From positions 1 through 60,713 of the IMG/VR virus record IMGVR_UViG_3300048905_000215: DNA of 60,713 nucleotides; one strand, 5' to 3'. Below, in pieces: positions 42,576-50,766 of this stretch. The DNA is from a virus. The notes under the pieces are model-generated. The model searched no databases, was not told where the DNA came from, and saw only the letters and a program-made list of their open reading frames with translations. The position numbers and the translations under genes were made by a program. How positions within the stretch are numbered: the first letter of the stretch is position 1; every line of letters begins with the position of its first letter.

Positions 42576-43149
42576 CGGCGCGGACCTCCGTGAGTTCTTC
42601 GCCCATGAACGGGATCGGGCGGGTATCGGCACGCACGTACAGCGGATGTCGCGGCCCCCACTCGGTTTTCGTCCAACCGAGGGTGGCTAGTTGGCCGCCG
42701 TGGTCATAGCAGCGGTAGAGGATGTTCGCGACGGCCACCGCGCGGTCCTGGCGAGCCTTGCCGCCCCAAGCGAGGATGATCAGTCGAATGTCTTCGGCGA
42801 CGCGATTTAGGTGTTCGTCGTTCTCCGCGCCGACCGGGTCAGGGTGTGACCACAGCGCTCTCGGATCGGTTGAGCGGAGTCCGTAAGCGTTGACCGCGAC
42901 GAGCCCGCCATAGCCCCAGTCCCAGGCGAAGTCCATGCAGCGCACGATGGTTGGGTCGTCGTCGTCTGCGTCGGCCGTGGATGGATTGAGCATGGCGAAG
43001 GCGCAGAGCGGTCGATCGTCCCAGCGCCGGCCGAGTTGCCATCGATAGGTGCCGTCAGCGGAGAGGATCGCGCTGCGGTGCACCGGCCCGTCGCGCCACC
43101 GCCGCTTGGACCGAGGTGCCTCAATGTCGAACTGGAATTGCTCACCCAT
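42568..43149 (-). CDS. DUF1643 family protein, 193 aa
   Basis: The family pattern L-N-P-S-T-A-D-A, D-P-T-I-V-R-C and the later A-W-G are clear, and length is typical. DUF1643 proteins occur in many phages and bacteria near nucleotide or restriction genes; biochemical role is not established. It overlaps the DUF5131 gene start by eight bases. Confidence 0.78.
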   Translation of the reverse strand: MGEQFQFDIEAPRSKRRWRDGPVHRSAILSADGTYRWQLGRRWDDRPLCAFAMLNPSTADADDDDPTIVRCMDFAWDWGYGGLVAVNAYGLRSTDPRALWSHPDPVGAENDEHLNRVAEDIRLIILAWGGKARQDRAVAVANILYRCYDHGGQLATLGWTKTEWGPRHPLYVRADTRPIPFMGEELTEVRADA

Positions 43150-44152
43150 TGGCCATCACCGCCTCCGGGTACTCGTCCCAGGTGCGGCCGTCGACCTCAC
43201 GTCCGGCCGCCTTCTTCCCGAAGCGCCAGACGCCGGTCCAGTCCCCGCCGTCGCTGATCGCGGTGTCTTCGTCGGCTACGCGCCCATCAGCGACATTGAC
43301 CCAGGCGTGCGGTTCGCGGTAGTCGTGGCCATCGAGGTGCCCTCGCCACTCGCCCCACTGCTTGAACAGGAACGCGACACCAGCGTCCTCGCACTGGTCG
43401 CGGAGGCCGCGAACCCAGTCGGGGTGCATCGGTCGGGCGCCGTGGCCTGATTCGCCGCCGACGATCACCCAGTCGAGTTGGCTGCCCCAGAATGGCGACT
43501 CAGCTTCGATGGGATCCGTATGGAGGTCTATCGGGCCGAGTAGTGGTTCAGCGCTGACGAATCGGACGGCGGCAGGGGTCTCAAGTAGCGCCGGGACGCG
43601 GATGTCGGCCCACTTCTGATTCTCCGTGCTGACGCCCAGCCAGACGTTCGGGAGCGGCCATACGGACGGTCCCCACACGTTGAAACCGTCTGTCGTTGTT
43701 CGGTCGAAGGTCACTGGCCAGTAGCGTCCGGGCGGCGTCGCGGCTGCCATCATGTCCGTGATCTCTTCGGCGACCTGGTCTCGGAAGTCTCCGCTGAGCA
43801 ATGCCCGCATGCGCCCGTGACGCTTCGTTAGCAACTGGAATGTGTGATCCGGGCAGACGGCCATCACGGCGAACACGCGCGCGATGTATTCGTCGGGCAC
43901 GCTGTCGTGAAACAGGTCGGACATGCTGTTGACGAAGATGCGCCGCGGTCTCTTCCAGCGGAGCGGTTGGTCGAGCTTCTCGGGTCGGAGCTGGACGTCG
44001 AATCCATTCTCGAAGTAGTGGCCGGGTGTGCCGCGCCAGCGTTCGGCGAATGTATTGGCGTAGCAGTGATCACAGCCGGGTGAGACTTCGGTGCATCCGG
44101 TGACGGGATTCCAGGTTGCGTCGCACCATTCGATGCCGGTGTTGTCGGCCAC
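43142..44152 (-). CDS. DUF5131 (phage Gp37/Gp68) family protein, 336 aa
   Basis: The start (T-G-I-E-W-C-D-A-T-W-N-P), followed by G-C-T-E-V-S-P-G-C-D-H-C-Y-A, is the family signature. The Cys spacing is like iron-sulfur radical-SAM proteins such as photoproduct lyases. Other family marks are F-V-N-S-M-S-D-L-F and L-L-T-K-R. It may modify or repair DNA or RNA, but the activity is unknown to me. The ribosome site is AAGGAGAACACCGTGGCC. Confidence 0.78.
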   Translation of the reverse strand: MADNTGIEWCDATWNPVTGCTEVSPGCDHCYANTFAERWRGTPGHYFENGFDVQLRPEKLDQPLRWKRPRRIFVNSMSDLFHDSVPDEYIARVFAVMAVCPDHTFQLLTKRHGRMRALLSGDFRDQVAEEITDMMAAATPPGRYWPVTFDRTTTDGFNVWGPSVWPLPNVWLGVSTENQKWADIRVPALLETPAAVRFVSAEPLLGPIDLHTDPIEAESPFWGSQLDWVIVGGESGHGARPMHPDWVRGLRDQCEDAGVAFLFKQWGEWRGHLDGHDYREPHAWVNVADGRVADEDTAISDGGDWTGVWRFGKKAAGREVDGRTWDEYPEAVMANG

Positions 44153-44177
44153 GGTGTTCTCCTTGATGTGGTGGTGA

Positions 44178-44218
44178 CCCGCACCGCCGCCTATCGCGAG
44201 GACCGGCGGCGGTGCGGG
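44178..44218. terminator. 14-bp perfect hairpin before the DUF5131 gene
   Basis: CCCGCACCGCCGCC at 44178-44191 pairs exactly with GGCGGCGGTGCGGG at 44205-44218. It lies between the DUF2303 gene and the DUF5131 gene in the leftward operon. It has no T-tract. It could attenuate transcription inside the early operon. Confidence 0.6.
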
Positions 44219-44227
44219 CGTCAGGGG

Positions 44228-45058
44228 TTACTGCGCGTACACCGGCTTGTTGACGATTTCGGTGACGGTGCGGGTGATCTCGTCCCATGCCTCGCGGAGG
44301 ATCTGCCGTGTGGGCTTGAGCTTGATGGTCAGCGCGAGGTTGCCGCTGTCGACCTTGAGCCGGAAGTACGCCTGGATGTCGTACGTCGTCGGGTGGCCTT
44401 CCCACGGTCGCAGGCGCAGCGTGACGAACTGCGGCACCTCGAGGGTGTTGGTGGCTTTGCCTGCGGTGGTGCTGATCTCGGTGTTGAACACCACGGTCTG
44501 GGCGCCGTTGGCACGGTTGATGCTCGACTGGAACTCACCCTTGGTGCTGGCGCGTACGGAGTCGATGACCTCGAGCAGCTCGGCTTGGTCGGGATCGATC
44601 ACGGTGTGCAGGAGTTCTTCGACCTGATCGCCGAAGTCGACCTGCCGGAAGTACTTCCCCGACATCGCGTGCCATGCAGCCCAGTCCGGATCCTGCTTGA
44701 GCTGCAGGGCGAGGGTGTCGTCACGCCACCCGCCGATCATGGAGTTCACGTCGTGGTCGTTGTAGATCGCGGTCAGCTTGCCTGTGGCGGCCGTGCCCCA
44801 CAGTGTGCCGTGTTCGTCCAGTGGCCGGCGGTGCAGTTCGGCGAGGAACGAGTCGAGTTCGGCGACGTTGCGGGTGCCTTTGGAGCGTCGCGGGAATGGC
44901 TGGTGGGCCTCCTCGTCCAAGGTGTGCACCTGGAGGCCGTGATCCACGTCGAGGGCGATGACGTGCCGTAGGTGCGGTGTGTGCGGGCTGGGGATTACCT
45001 CGTAGGCGAGGTTGACCGCGTTGTCGGCGACGTTCGCCAGGGCGTCTTTGATGTCCAT
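44228..45058 (-). CDS. DUF2303 (YfdQ) family protein, 276 aa
   Basis: The pattern of family features (P-H-L-R-H-V-I-A-L-D, V-N-S-M-I-G-G-W-R-D-D, A-W-H-A-M-S-G) fits phage DUF2303. It is a conserved mixed alpha/beta phage protein of unknown role. It is next to a 117-aa gene typically found with it and upstream of the methyltransferases. Confidence 0.75.
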   Translation of the reverse strand: MDIKDALANVADNAVNLAYEVIPSPHTPHLRHVIALDVDHGLQVHTLDEEAHQPFPRRSKGTRNVAELDSFLAELHRRPLDEHGTLWGTAATGKLTAIYNDHDVNSMIGGWRDDTLALQLKQDPDWAAWHAMSGKYFRQVDFGDQVEELLHTVIDPDQAELLEVIDSVRASTKGEFQSSINRANGAQTVVFNTEISTTAGKATNTLEVPQFVTLRLRPWEGHPTTYDIQAYFRLKVDSGNLALTIKLKPTRQILREAWDEITRTVTEIVNKPVYAQ

Positions 45059-45090
45059 GTGTGAGTTGACCTTTCGGAGTGGTGGTTTGG

Positions 45091-45444
45091 TTACTTACCG
45101 GCGGCGGCGGACTTGCCGTCGCTGGCTTCTTGGGTGTCGTCCCACAGTTCGCGCTGTCGGGGGTCGTTGCGGTGCAGGCCGCCGTCGTCGTCGGGGTAGT
45201 AGATCCCGGGCTTCGGGGATGGCTTGGGGATCTTCGCCGAGGATGTGATGGTGGTGCTGAGCACGTCGGGGTTGCCCTTGAACGGCTCGATCTTCACGGT
45301 GAGCGAGACGCTTGCCGCCTTGCCCTGCTCCTGTACTGCGGCGACGGCTTCGCGAAGCTCCTGGGACACCTTGTCGTGCGCGGTTCCCTTGTTGTGCTGC
45401 ACCAGGAATGTCGCGAGTTCCTGCTGGTTGGTGTTGTCGGGCAT
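45091..45444 (-). CDS. Hypothetical protein paired with DUF2303, 117 aa
   Basis: The ATG at 45444 follows GAAAGGAAACACC. A helical N-terminus (L-V-Q-H-N-K-G-T-A) is followed by a beta segment and an acidic, Asp/Pro-rich tail. It lies 32 bases upstream of the DUF2303 gene; the pair may form a complex, by inference from proximity. Confidence 0.6.
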   Translation of the reverse strand: MPDNTNQQELATFLVQHNKGTAHDKVSQELREAVAAVQEQGKAASVSLTVKIEPFKGNPDVLSTTITSSAKIPKPSPKPGIYYPDDDGGLHRNDPRQRELWDDTQEASDGKSAAAGK

Positions 45445-45455
45445 GGTGTTTCCTT

Positions 45456-45707
45456 TCATCTATTCATTGGGTTGTGCGGGTGGCACATCTTGTAGGCGTC
45501 CAACGCCTTGGCGAGGAGGACGGTCCAGTGGTCGCCGTAGCGGTGCGCGACGGTGACGGTGCGGGGTACGTCGCCGGGATGTTCGACGACCGACGCCTCA
45601 TAGATGTTCACCGAATCGGGTTCGCGTCCAACGGCTTCGACGCAGGCGATGTCGATGAAGCCGAACACGGTTCCGTCGGGCTTCTGAACGGGGATGTGGA
45701 TGGGCAT
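45456..45707 (-). CDS. Hypothetical protein, 83 aa
   Basis: A small beta-rich protein ending in a helix with Lys-Met-Cys-His. The ATG at 45707 overlaps the methyltransferase stop (GTGATG, so GTG 45710 is also possible). Unknown function. Confidence 0.55.
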   Translation of the reverse strand: MPIHIPVQKPDGTVFGFIDIACVEAVGREPDSVNIYEASVVEHPGDVPRTVTVAHRYGDHWTVLLAKALDAYKMCHPHNPMNR

Positions 45708-46501
45708 CACGCACCGGTCCCGAAATCGATCGCGGTTTGGTCGATTCGGTGGATGGCTTGGCCCTGGGCGCGACGGATCCGGTCCTCTGCTACTTGCACG
45801 TAGTCGCTGGAGAGTTCGATGCCGATGAAGCGTCGGCCCTCAATGATGGCTGCTGCACCGGTCGTGCCTGATCCGGCGAACGGGTCAAGTACTACTGACT
45901 CGGGCGGTGCGATCTTCACCAGATGCCGCATGACATCCATGGGTTTTTGGGTGATGTGCTCGCGATCTCGTGGAGCGTTAGAAAGGAAGTATCCGGCGTG
46001 GGTGGTTTGTTGGGATCCGGCGCTCATGTCGATCGCGCGGGCACCTTTGGTGGCCCACACGACATACTCGGCGTTGGCGGTGAATCGACCCATCTGGGGA
46101 CGCGCGGTCGGCTTGATCCACGGAATGACGCCGCGCCACACCCATCCGCCCGCCTGTACTGCGTCGCTGGTCGCGGGCAGTTGACGCCAGTCGGTGAACT
46201 GCGCGAGCACTCCTCCGGGCTTGGTTATGCGTAGGCATTCGGCCAGCCATAGGGCGCACCAGTATTGGTAGCTACGTTGGTCTCGGTTGTCGCCCTCGAA
46301 ATCTTGGAGGCTGTGCAGAGCGCCGCTGTCGACATACTTGGTGCGTGTCGATTGTGAGCGCATCGACTTGGTCTGTCCGCCGGAACTGTATGGCGGATCG
46401 GTGATCACAGCGTCGACGGTGTTGTCGGGCAGTTGCGCGAGGACCGACAGGGCGTCACCGTGATGAAGCGTGACGCGGTCATCGGAGTAGTGCACGGTCA
46501 T
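45707..46501 (-). CDS. DNA N6-adenine or N4-cytosine methyltransferase, 264 aa
   Basis: Motif IV D-P-P-Y at 35-38 comes before motif I D-P-F-A-G-S-G-T-T-G at 206-215, the beta-class order. D-P-P-Y is used by both N6-adenine and N4-cytosine enzymes. No partner endonuclease is encoded nearby, so it probably protects phage DNA or tunes regulation. The longer in-frame reading to 46741 is antisense-like and is not used. Confidence 0.85.
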   Translation of the reverse strand: MTVHYSDDRVTLHHGDALSVLAQLPDNTVDAVITDPPYSSGGQTKSMRSQSTRTKYVDSGALHSLQDFEGDNRDQRSYQYWCALWLAECLRITKPGGVLAQFTDWRQLPATSDAVQAGGWVWRGVIPWIKPTARPQMGRFTANAEYVVWATKGARAIDMSAGSQQTTHAGYFLSNAPRDREHITQKPMDVMRHLVKIAPPESVVLDPFAGSGTTGAAAIIEGRRFIGIELSSDYVQVAEDRIRRAQGQAIHRIDQTAIDFGTGA

Positions 46502-46635
46502 GAGGCGCGCTCCTCTGTGTGGAGGGCGGCTGCTACCTCCGAGATGTGGACGAGTTGGTGGAGTGATGGAGCCCCGCTCCGGAGACGTGATGTCTCGTAG
46601 TGGGGGACATCGCGGTGTTTTTGGGGGTTGTTCAC
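46498..46635 (-). CDS. 45-aa protein repeating the Dcm C-terminus (GTG start)
   Basis: The GTG at 46635 overlaps the methyltransferase stop and its stop overlaps the next ATG. Its last residues, A-A-L-H-T-E-E-R-A-S, match the end of the upstream Dcm-like protein, A-A-L-H-S-E-E-R-A-S, at nine of ten positions, with many synonymous differences. The first ~30 residues are unrelated to the Dcm end. It may be a duplicated tail, or a small partner peptide. Confidence 0.5.
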   Translation of the reverse strand: MNNPQKHRDVPHYETSRLRSGAPSLHQLVHISEVAAALHTEERAS

Positions 46636-48641
46636 GATGCACGCTCTTCGCTGTGCAGCGCCGCGCGGAGCCGATTGCCGATCCATTCCCCGACTTGCGG
46701 TGATACCGCGTTGCCGAACCCGTCGACTTGATTGCGGGCACTCCCCCAGACGATGAAAGTGCCTTGCTGGCCTGCGAAGTCGACGTCGAATCCGCATCCC
46801 CTTCCGACTTCGTGGGCGGCCATCATGCGGAAGTAGCAGTCCTCGATCGATAGGTCGGCGAGTGCTGCGTGCCACTCGGCCGTGAGTAGCGCGGTCGTGT
46901 CTCGCGCTGTCAGGGTGCCGAGTGGGTCGGTGACGGGGTGTGGCGCGGTGGCGGTTTCGGTGCTGCCGTTCTGCTTGTACCAACCGGAGAACAGCAGGCC
47001 CTGTGTGATGGCGGAACCCACCACGGTGCCCATTGGCTTGTCGACCGGATACGTCCGGTACTTCGCTTCGGTGATCGATCCGTTGCACTGCACCCGTCCC
47101 GCGGCCGTGAGGACACCGGGAATCTGGTCGCTGGTGACCGTCGGCATCGACTCGCCGTGTGAGGTCGGGATGGTGTTCTTGCGGAACGGGACAACCCCTG
47201 ATGACAGCACGCCGAGGCCTCCGGACCCTGCGCCTCCGACGACGGTCTCCATTGGCTCCCCGACGCTTCGGCTGGTCGCGTTCGTTCGGTTCGGCATCAC
47301 CCGTGCGGACACCAACCCCAGTGTCTCCGAACCCCCCTGCGTGGGTAGTGCTTCGTTCGCGCCGCGCGGGGCGCCCTGGAAGTTGTTCACTGCCAGCGCC
47401 ACCGGAGGCGTGATCAGACCCGTCGTGTTGGTCGCCGTCTGTGCCCACAGTGGCTCACCCAGGTCGCGACTCCTGCAGTCCGACCCGGGCCGCTCGTACG
47501 TGTTTCCGGCTGCCGCCATGACGGCACCCGTTGACAGGATCGCGGTCTCCTGCTGGCTCGTCTGGGTGGCGAGCGGCTGCCACGGGTGCTTCTCGGTTCC
47601 GTGCACAGCCTTGGCGGGCATGAGGACCGCGGGGAACTCTGCGAACCGCTGACGGCAACGCTCAGCCCGCGCCATCGTGGCGGCTGCCAGTGGCTTCTTC
47701 CGGTCTCCGATCCGCGTTCCCAGGTCGCTCAGGTCCAGGGCGGCGAGGGACGGCGTCATGGGCGGCACAACGGCGCCTCGGCAGGATGGGCATCGGTATT
47801 CGTACTGCTTGCCGTATCGAACCGAGCCGGTGGGCGGCACACCTGTGCGCCACGTCCAAACCGCCTCGACGACGGTCGAGCAGCTGCCGCACCACGACGG
47901 CGGTCGATGGTCCAGAGCCGGTGTCGGTAGCCTCCGGTCCCAGAACGCGATGTACAGGCGGTCCCTCGACTGAGGCACACCGAAGAACATCGAGTTGAGG
48001 TACAGCACCCGGTAGCGGTAGCCGAGGTTCTCGAACTGCTGCAGCCACCAGCGGTACGTCGAGCCGTCGCCCACCTTGGTCTTGCCGGGGACCGCTGGGC
48101 CCCAGGACGTCAGCTCGGTGGTGCACTCCACGAGGATCAGCCGCGGGTGATGCTGGGCGGCGTAGTGCAGTACGCAGTTGGCGGTAGCACGGTCGCGCTC
48201 GGAGCGGGTGACCCGGGATTCGAAGTCGGGGTCGTCCATGTCGAACAGCGACAAGCCTTGTGCGTAGGCCTTTTTGGTGTTGGCTGGCGAGTGGTTGACG
48301 CAGCTCACGCCAGCGACGAGGAGGTCGGCGGCGGGCAGTTCGCGCGCGGAGTGGTAGTCGGATGATTCTGGGTCGACGAGGTCGGCGATCCAGTGCTCTG
48401 CGTCGGGGTGGTTGGCTTCGTGAACTTCGACCTTGTAGCGGTTGTGGTTGGCCGCCATGATCGTGGTGAATCCGGCTCTCTTGATTCCCTCGGTGAGGCC
48501 GCCGAACCCGGAGAACAGGTCGACGGCGACGAGGTCGTCGTGCGCGAACCGGCGCCGGCGAACGGCTGGGCGGTGCTCGGCCGTGGCAGTCGTCCGTGAA
48601 CGCCGCGAACGCCCGTATCTGGGTGAGACTGGATGGCTCAT
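46632..48641 (-). CDS. Atypical C5-cytosine DNA methyltransferase, 669 aa
   Basis: Motif I D-L-F-S-G-F-G-G (41-48) and motif VIII Q-S-R-D-R (224-228) are intact, and motif X G-N-A-V-S-P lies near 648. Motif IV reads V-S-C-V-N-H-S with Cys 114 instead of P-C-Q, and motif VI reads V-E-C-T instead of E-N-V. A zinc finger sits at Cys 251/254 and 284/287. The following ~220 residues hold about six repeats of a P-(L/M)-x-T-(V/L)-type unit. It would methylate cytosine for protection from host restriction. Confidence 0.82.
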   Translation of the reverse strand: MSHPVSPRYGRSRRSRTTATAEHRPAVRRRRFAHDDLVAVDLFSGFGGLTEGIKRAGFTTIMAANHNRYKVEVHEANHPDAEHWIADLVDPESSDYHSARELPAADLLVAGVSCVNHSPANTKKAYAQGLSLFDMDDPDFESRVTRSERDRATANCVLHYAAQHHPRLILVECTTELTSWGPAVPGKTKVGDGSTYRWWLQQFENLGYRYRVLYLNSMFFGVPQSRDRLYIAFWDRRLPTPALDHRPPSWCGSCSTVVEAVWTWRTGVPPTGSVRYGKQYEYRCPSCRGAVVPPMTPSLAALDLSDLGTRIGDRKKPLAAATMARAERCRQRFAEFPAVLMPAKAVHGTEKHPWQPLATQTSQQETAILSTGAVMAAAGNTYERPGSDCRSRDLGEPLWAQTATNTTGLITPPVALAVNNFQGAPRGANEALPTQGGSETLGLVSARVMPNRTNATSRSVGEPMETVVGGAGSGGLGVLSSGVVPFRKNTIPTSHGESMPTVTSDQIPGVLTAAGRVQCNGSITEAKYRTYPVDKPMGTVVGSAITQGLLFSGWYKQNGSTETATAPHPVTDPLGTLTARDTTALLTAEWHAALADLSIEDCYFRMMAAHEVGRGCGFDVDFAGQQGTFIVWGSARNQVDGFGNAVSPQVGEWIGNRLRAALHSEERAS

Positions 48642-48847
48642 TCGACGCCGTGCCTCTTCATGATCTGTCGGATGCGGCGCGCGGGGATGAGTGGCTGCTT
48701 CTTGTCGAGTCCGTTTAGCAGTTCGCGTATTTCGGTGACTGCTTGGTGTTCTCGGTTGGCTTGGTCGGCTGCGGACAGGATCTTGCCGACAGCGCCGCGA
48801 CCGGGCCTGTCCAGCATGTCCAGCCGGTTGAGTCCTCCTGTGGTCAT
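48638..48847 (-). CDS. Hypothetical basic helical protein, 69 aa
   Basis: Helical with Arg/Lys-rich end (R-R-I-R-Q-I-M-K-R-H). It overlaps the Dcm start by four bases. Possible small DNA-binding helper; no family is recognised. Confidence 0.55.
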   Translation of the reverse strand: MTTGGLNRLDMLDRPGRGAVGKILSAADQANREHQAVTEIRELLNGLDKKQPLIPARRIRQIMKRHGVE

Positions 48848-49155
48848 GCGAGGCTCACCGGGTGACCGGCCGCTGCAGAAAGCCGCGCCTCGTACCTACG
48901 GACCTCTTCGCGAAGTGCTTCCACCTGGGATCGCCAGAACTCGACTTCGGTGATGATGCCCTTCTTCATCAGAAGTTGTACGAGGGCACTGTTTTGCACC
49001 AGTGCCGAATTGACGCCGACGCGTAGATGTTTCGGGCTCTGCGCGTCGCTGACCCGCCACTCATGCTCGAACCGGACTCCGCTCTGCATGGCGTGGAGCA
49101 GTTCGTGATACTCCGAGTGAAGTGCTTCCACTGCTTTGTCGTCTGCGGTCGTCAT
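48844..49155 (-). CDS. Hypothetical coiled-coil protein, 103 aa
   Basis: The ATG at 49155 overlaps the upstream stop. Helical, with a short internal repeat (N-S-A-L-V-Q twice) and a C-terminal coiled-coil-like region (L-R-E-E-V-R-R-Y-E-A-R-L). Unknown function. Confidence 0.55.
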   Translation of the reverse strand: MTTADDKAVEALHSEYHELLHAMQSGVRFEHEWRVSDAQSPKHLRVGVNSALVQNSALVQLLMKKGIITEVEFWRSQVEALREEVRRYEARLSAAAGHPVSLA

Positions 49156-49295
49156 CCGATGACCTTTCGTGCGGGGATGTGGTCGGGGTCGTCTTCGTCG
49201 TCTACCCAAGGGTTTTCGTGTCCGTTGGGGCAGACGCGTGTGCGGTCTTTGTCGTTGAACATCCGGCCGCACTGCAGGCATTCGATGATGTCCAT
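49152..49295 (-). CDS. Zinc-ribbon protein, 47 aa
   Basis: C-L-Q-C-G-R-M-F followed by V-C-P-N-G-H is a small zinc ribbon. The ATG at 49295 shares a base with the upstream stop. Function unknown; one of several small zinc proteins. Confidence 0.55.
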   Translation of the reverse strand: MDIIECLQCGRMFNDKDRTRVCPNGHENPWVDDEDDPDHIPARKVIG

Positions 49296-49558
49296 CACCG
49301 CTTCGCTCCTCGCAGCTTTACGAGCATGGACACCATTTCGCGAGCGCGGTTGGCCGATCGTGTCTCCTGTGCCGCGAGGTTGCGGTGCGTGACGATCTCG
49401 CACTCGAGGGACAGGCGTTCGAGCGCGGCGACGGCGCGGCGAGCTGCCCACTGGACACGGTCGGCGTCGCGCTGTGACTCGTAGCGGCCGGGAAATGTGA
49501 CCTGGTTATAGGCCGATTGCAGCGCGCTACGGTCGACGATGGCTGGATCGTCAGTCAC
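49295..49558 (-). CDS. Hypothetical helical protein, 87 aa (GTG start)
   Basis: The GTG at 49558 overlaps the RecT stop (GTGA). It is helical and basic. It is coupled to RecT and so may assist recombination, by inference from neighbourhood only. Confidence 0.55.
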   Translation of the reverse strand: MTDDPAIVDRSALQSAYNQVTFPGRYESQRDADRVQWAARRAVAALERLSLECEIVTHRNLAAQETRSANRAREMVSMLVKLRGAKR

Positions 49559-50766
49559 TGCAGTGGCTCCTGTCCGTTGTCGTCGTCGGGGGTGCCTTTG
49601 TCGGGCTGCGTGGCGACCCATGCGTTGAGCACCGAGGTGACCATGTCGTTGGCGGCGGCGTGGTCGCCTACTTCCTCGAAGGTCTTGATGACGGTGCGGA
49701 CTTCGGTGTCGGTGAGGTCGTTGGACGAGGTGATGAGTTCGTCGCGGCCCGCGATGCGGGTGAGGACGATGAGCCGGTTGTTGCGCTCGGAGTCGGTGGT
49801 GAGTCCGACCGCGCCGAGGTACCGGAACATGACCGCGTTCAGCTTCTCCCGCGTCGTCTTGGGTTTCGGCTGTTCGGTGGGTGTCTCGACGTCGCCGTCG
49901 ATGACCTGCTCCCGCTTCTTCGCTTCGCGCTCTTCCCGGGCCTTCCGGACGGCGTCGACCCCGCTGCCGCCAGCGCGGCGTGGCTTGGCGGGCTGTTCGA
50001 CGTTGCCCTCTTCGTCGATGATGGTGGGCTGCGCCGCGTCCTCGAGGTCGAGTCCGGAGAAGTCATCGGGATACGCTCGGCGCCACGCCATCGCCTCCGC
50101 GCACTTGGCGGTCTGATTGCGTGGCATCTTCTCCCACATGGAGTTCGGTTCATCGCGGACCTTGTGCCGGTTCCGACCCTCACCTTCGTAGACGGCGTTG
50201 GTCTGGACGAACTCGTCGTAATGCACCACAGCGGAGAATCTCTCGCCGTTGCGGACGATGGTGTACTTCGCCGCGGTGGGCGGCGTCTTGGCGGGCCACA
50301 CTTCACGCCAATCTCCGTCTTCGCCGCACCAGTACGGGCCTTCGAACGCGAGGGTGTCGCCTTGCCTCTTCGCGGCTTCGCGACCGTTCCGGCGGTAGCC
50401 GTCGATACCAGTCTGGATGGTGTACTTCACCACCCACTTCTCGCGCTTGTCCTTCTGACCGTCGGGGTTCGCGGGGTCGCGGGGCACCCACTCGGTCAGC
50501 TTGGTCTTGCGCCCGATCATGTATATCTGCTTACGGAACGGATCGAGTCCCGTTGTGCGGCAGTAGTGGAAGAACAAGTCAACGTCGGCCTGGGTAGCAT
50601 CTTCGATGCCGATTTGCCGAAGTAGGGCGATCTGTTCAGGCGTCCAGGTTCTCTGGTCGGGGGTGATCGTGGCGAGGCTCTTCGCGCCAGCTTCTTCGGC
50701 GGCACGCTGGGCGGCTTCCACGAGATTCTCGTCGGTCATCTGATCGGCGGTGGTGGTGTCGGTCAT
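49555..50766 (-). CDS. recT: RecT family single-strand annealing protein, 403 aa
   Basis: RecT/Bet-type recombinases anneal single strands for recombination. The family core runs ~40-240 with G-L-D-P-F-R-K-Q-I-Y-M-I-G and later W-R-R-A-Y-P. The C-terminal ~170 residues are charged, with a helical end, longer than typical. The ATG at 50766 is chosen because the upstream reading is antisense-like. It overlaps the exonuclease stop. Confidence 0.87.
   Translation of the reverse strand: MTDTTTADQMTDENLVEAAQRAAEEAGAKSLATITPDQRTWTPEQIALLRQIGIEDATQADVDLFFHYCRTTGLDPFRKQIYMIGRKTKLTEWVPRDPANPDGQKDKREKWVVKYTIQTGIDGYRRNGREAAKRQGDTLAFEGPYWCGEDGDWREVWPAKTPPTAAKYTIVRNGERFSAVVHYDEFVQTNAVYEGEGRNRHKVRDEPNSMWEKMPRNQTAKCAEAMAWRRAYPDDFSGLDLEDAAQPTIIDEEGNVEQPAKPRRAGGSGVDAVRKAREEREAKKREQVIDGDVETPTEQPKPKTTREKLNAVMFRYLGAVGLTTDSERNNRLIVLTRIAGRDELITSSNDLTDTEVRTVIKTFEEVGDHAAANDMVTSVLNAWVATQPDKGTPDDDNGQEPLQ

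Noticed and set aside
46498-47448. 316-aa minus frame running under the Dcm-like gene
   Set aside because: Its first ~270 codons are an out-of-frame shadow of the methyltransferase; only the last 45 codons are accepted as a small gene.
45707-48641. Complete restriction-modification system
   Set aside because: Two methyltransferases are present but no endonuclease or specificity gene is seen beside them.
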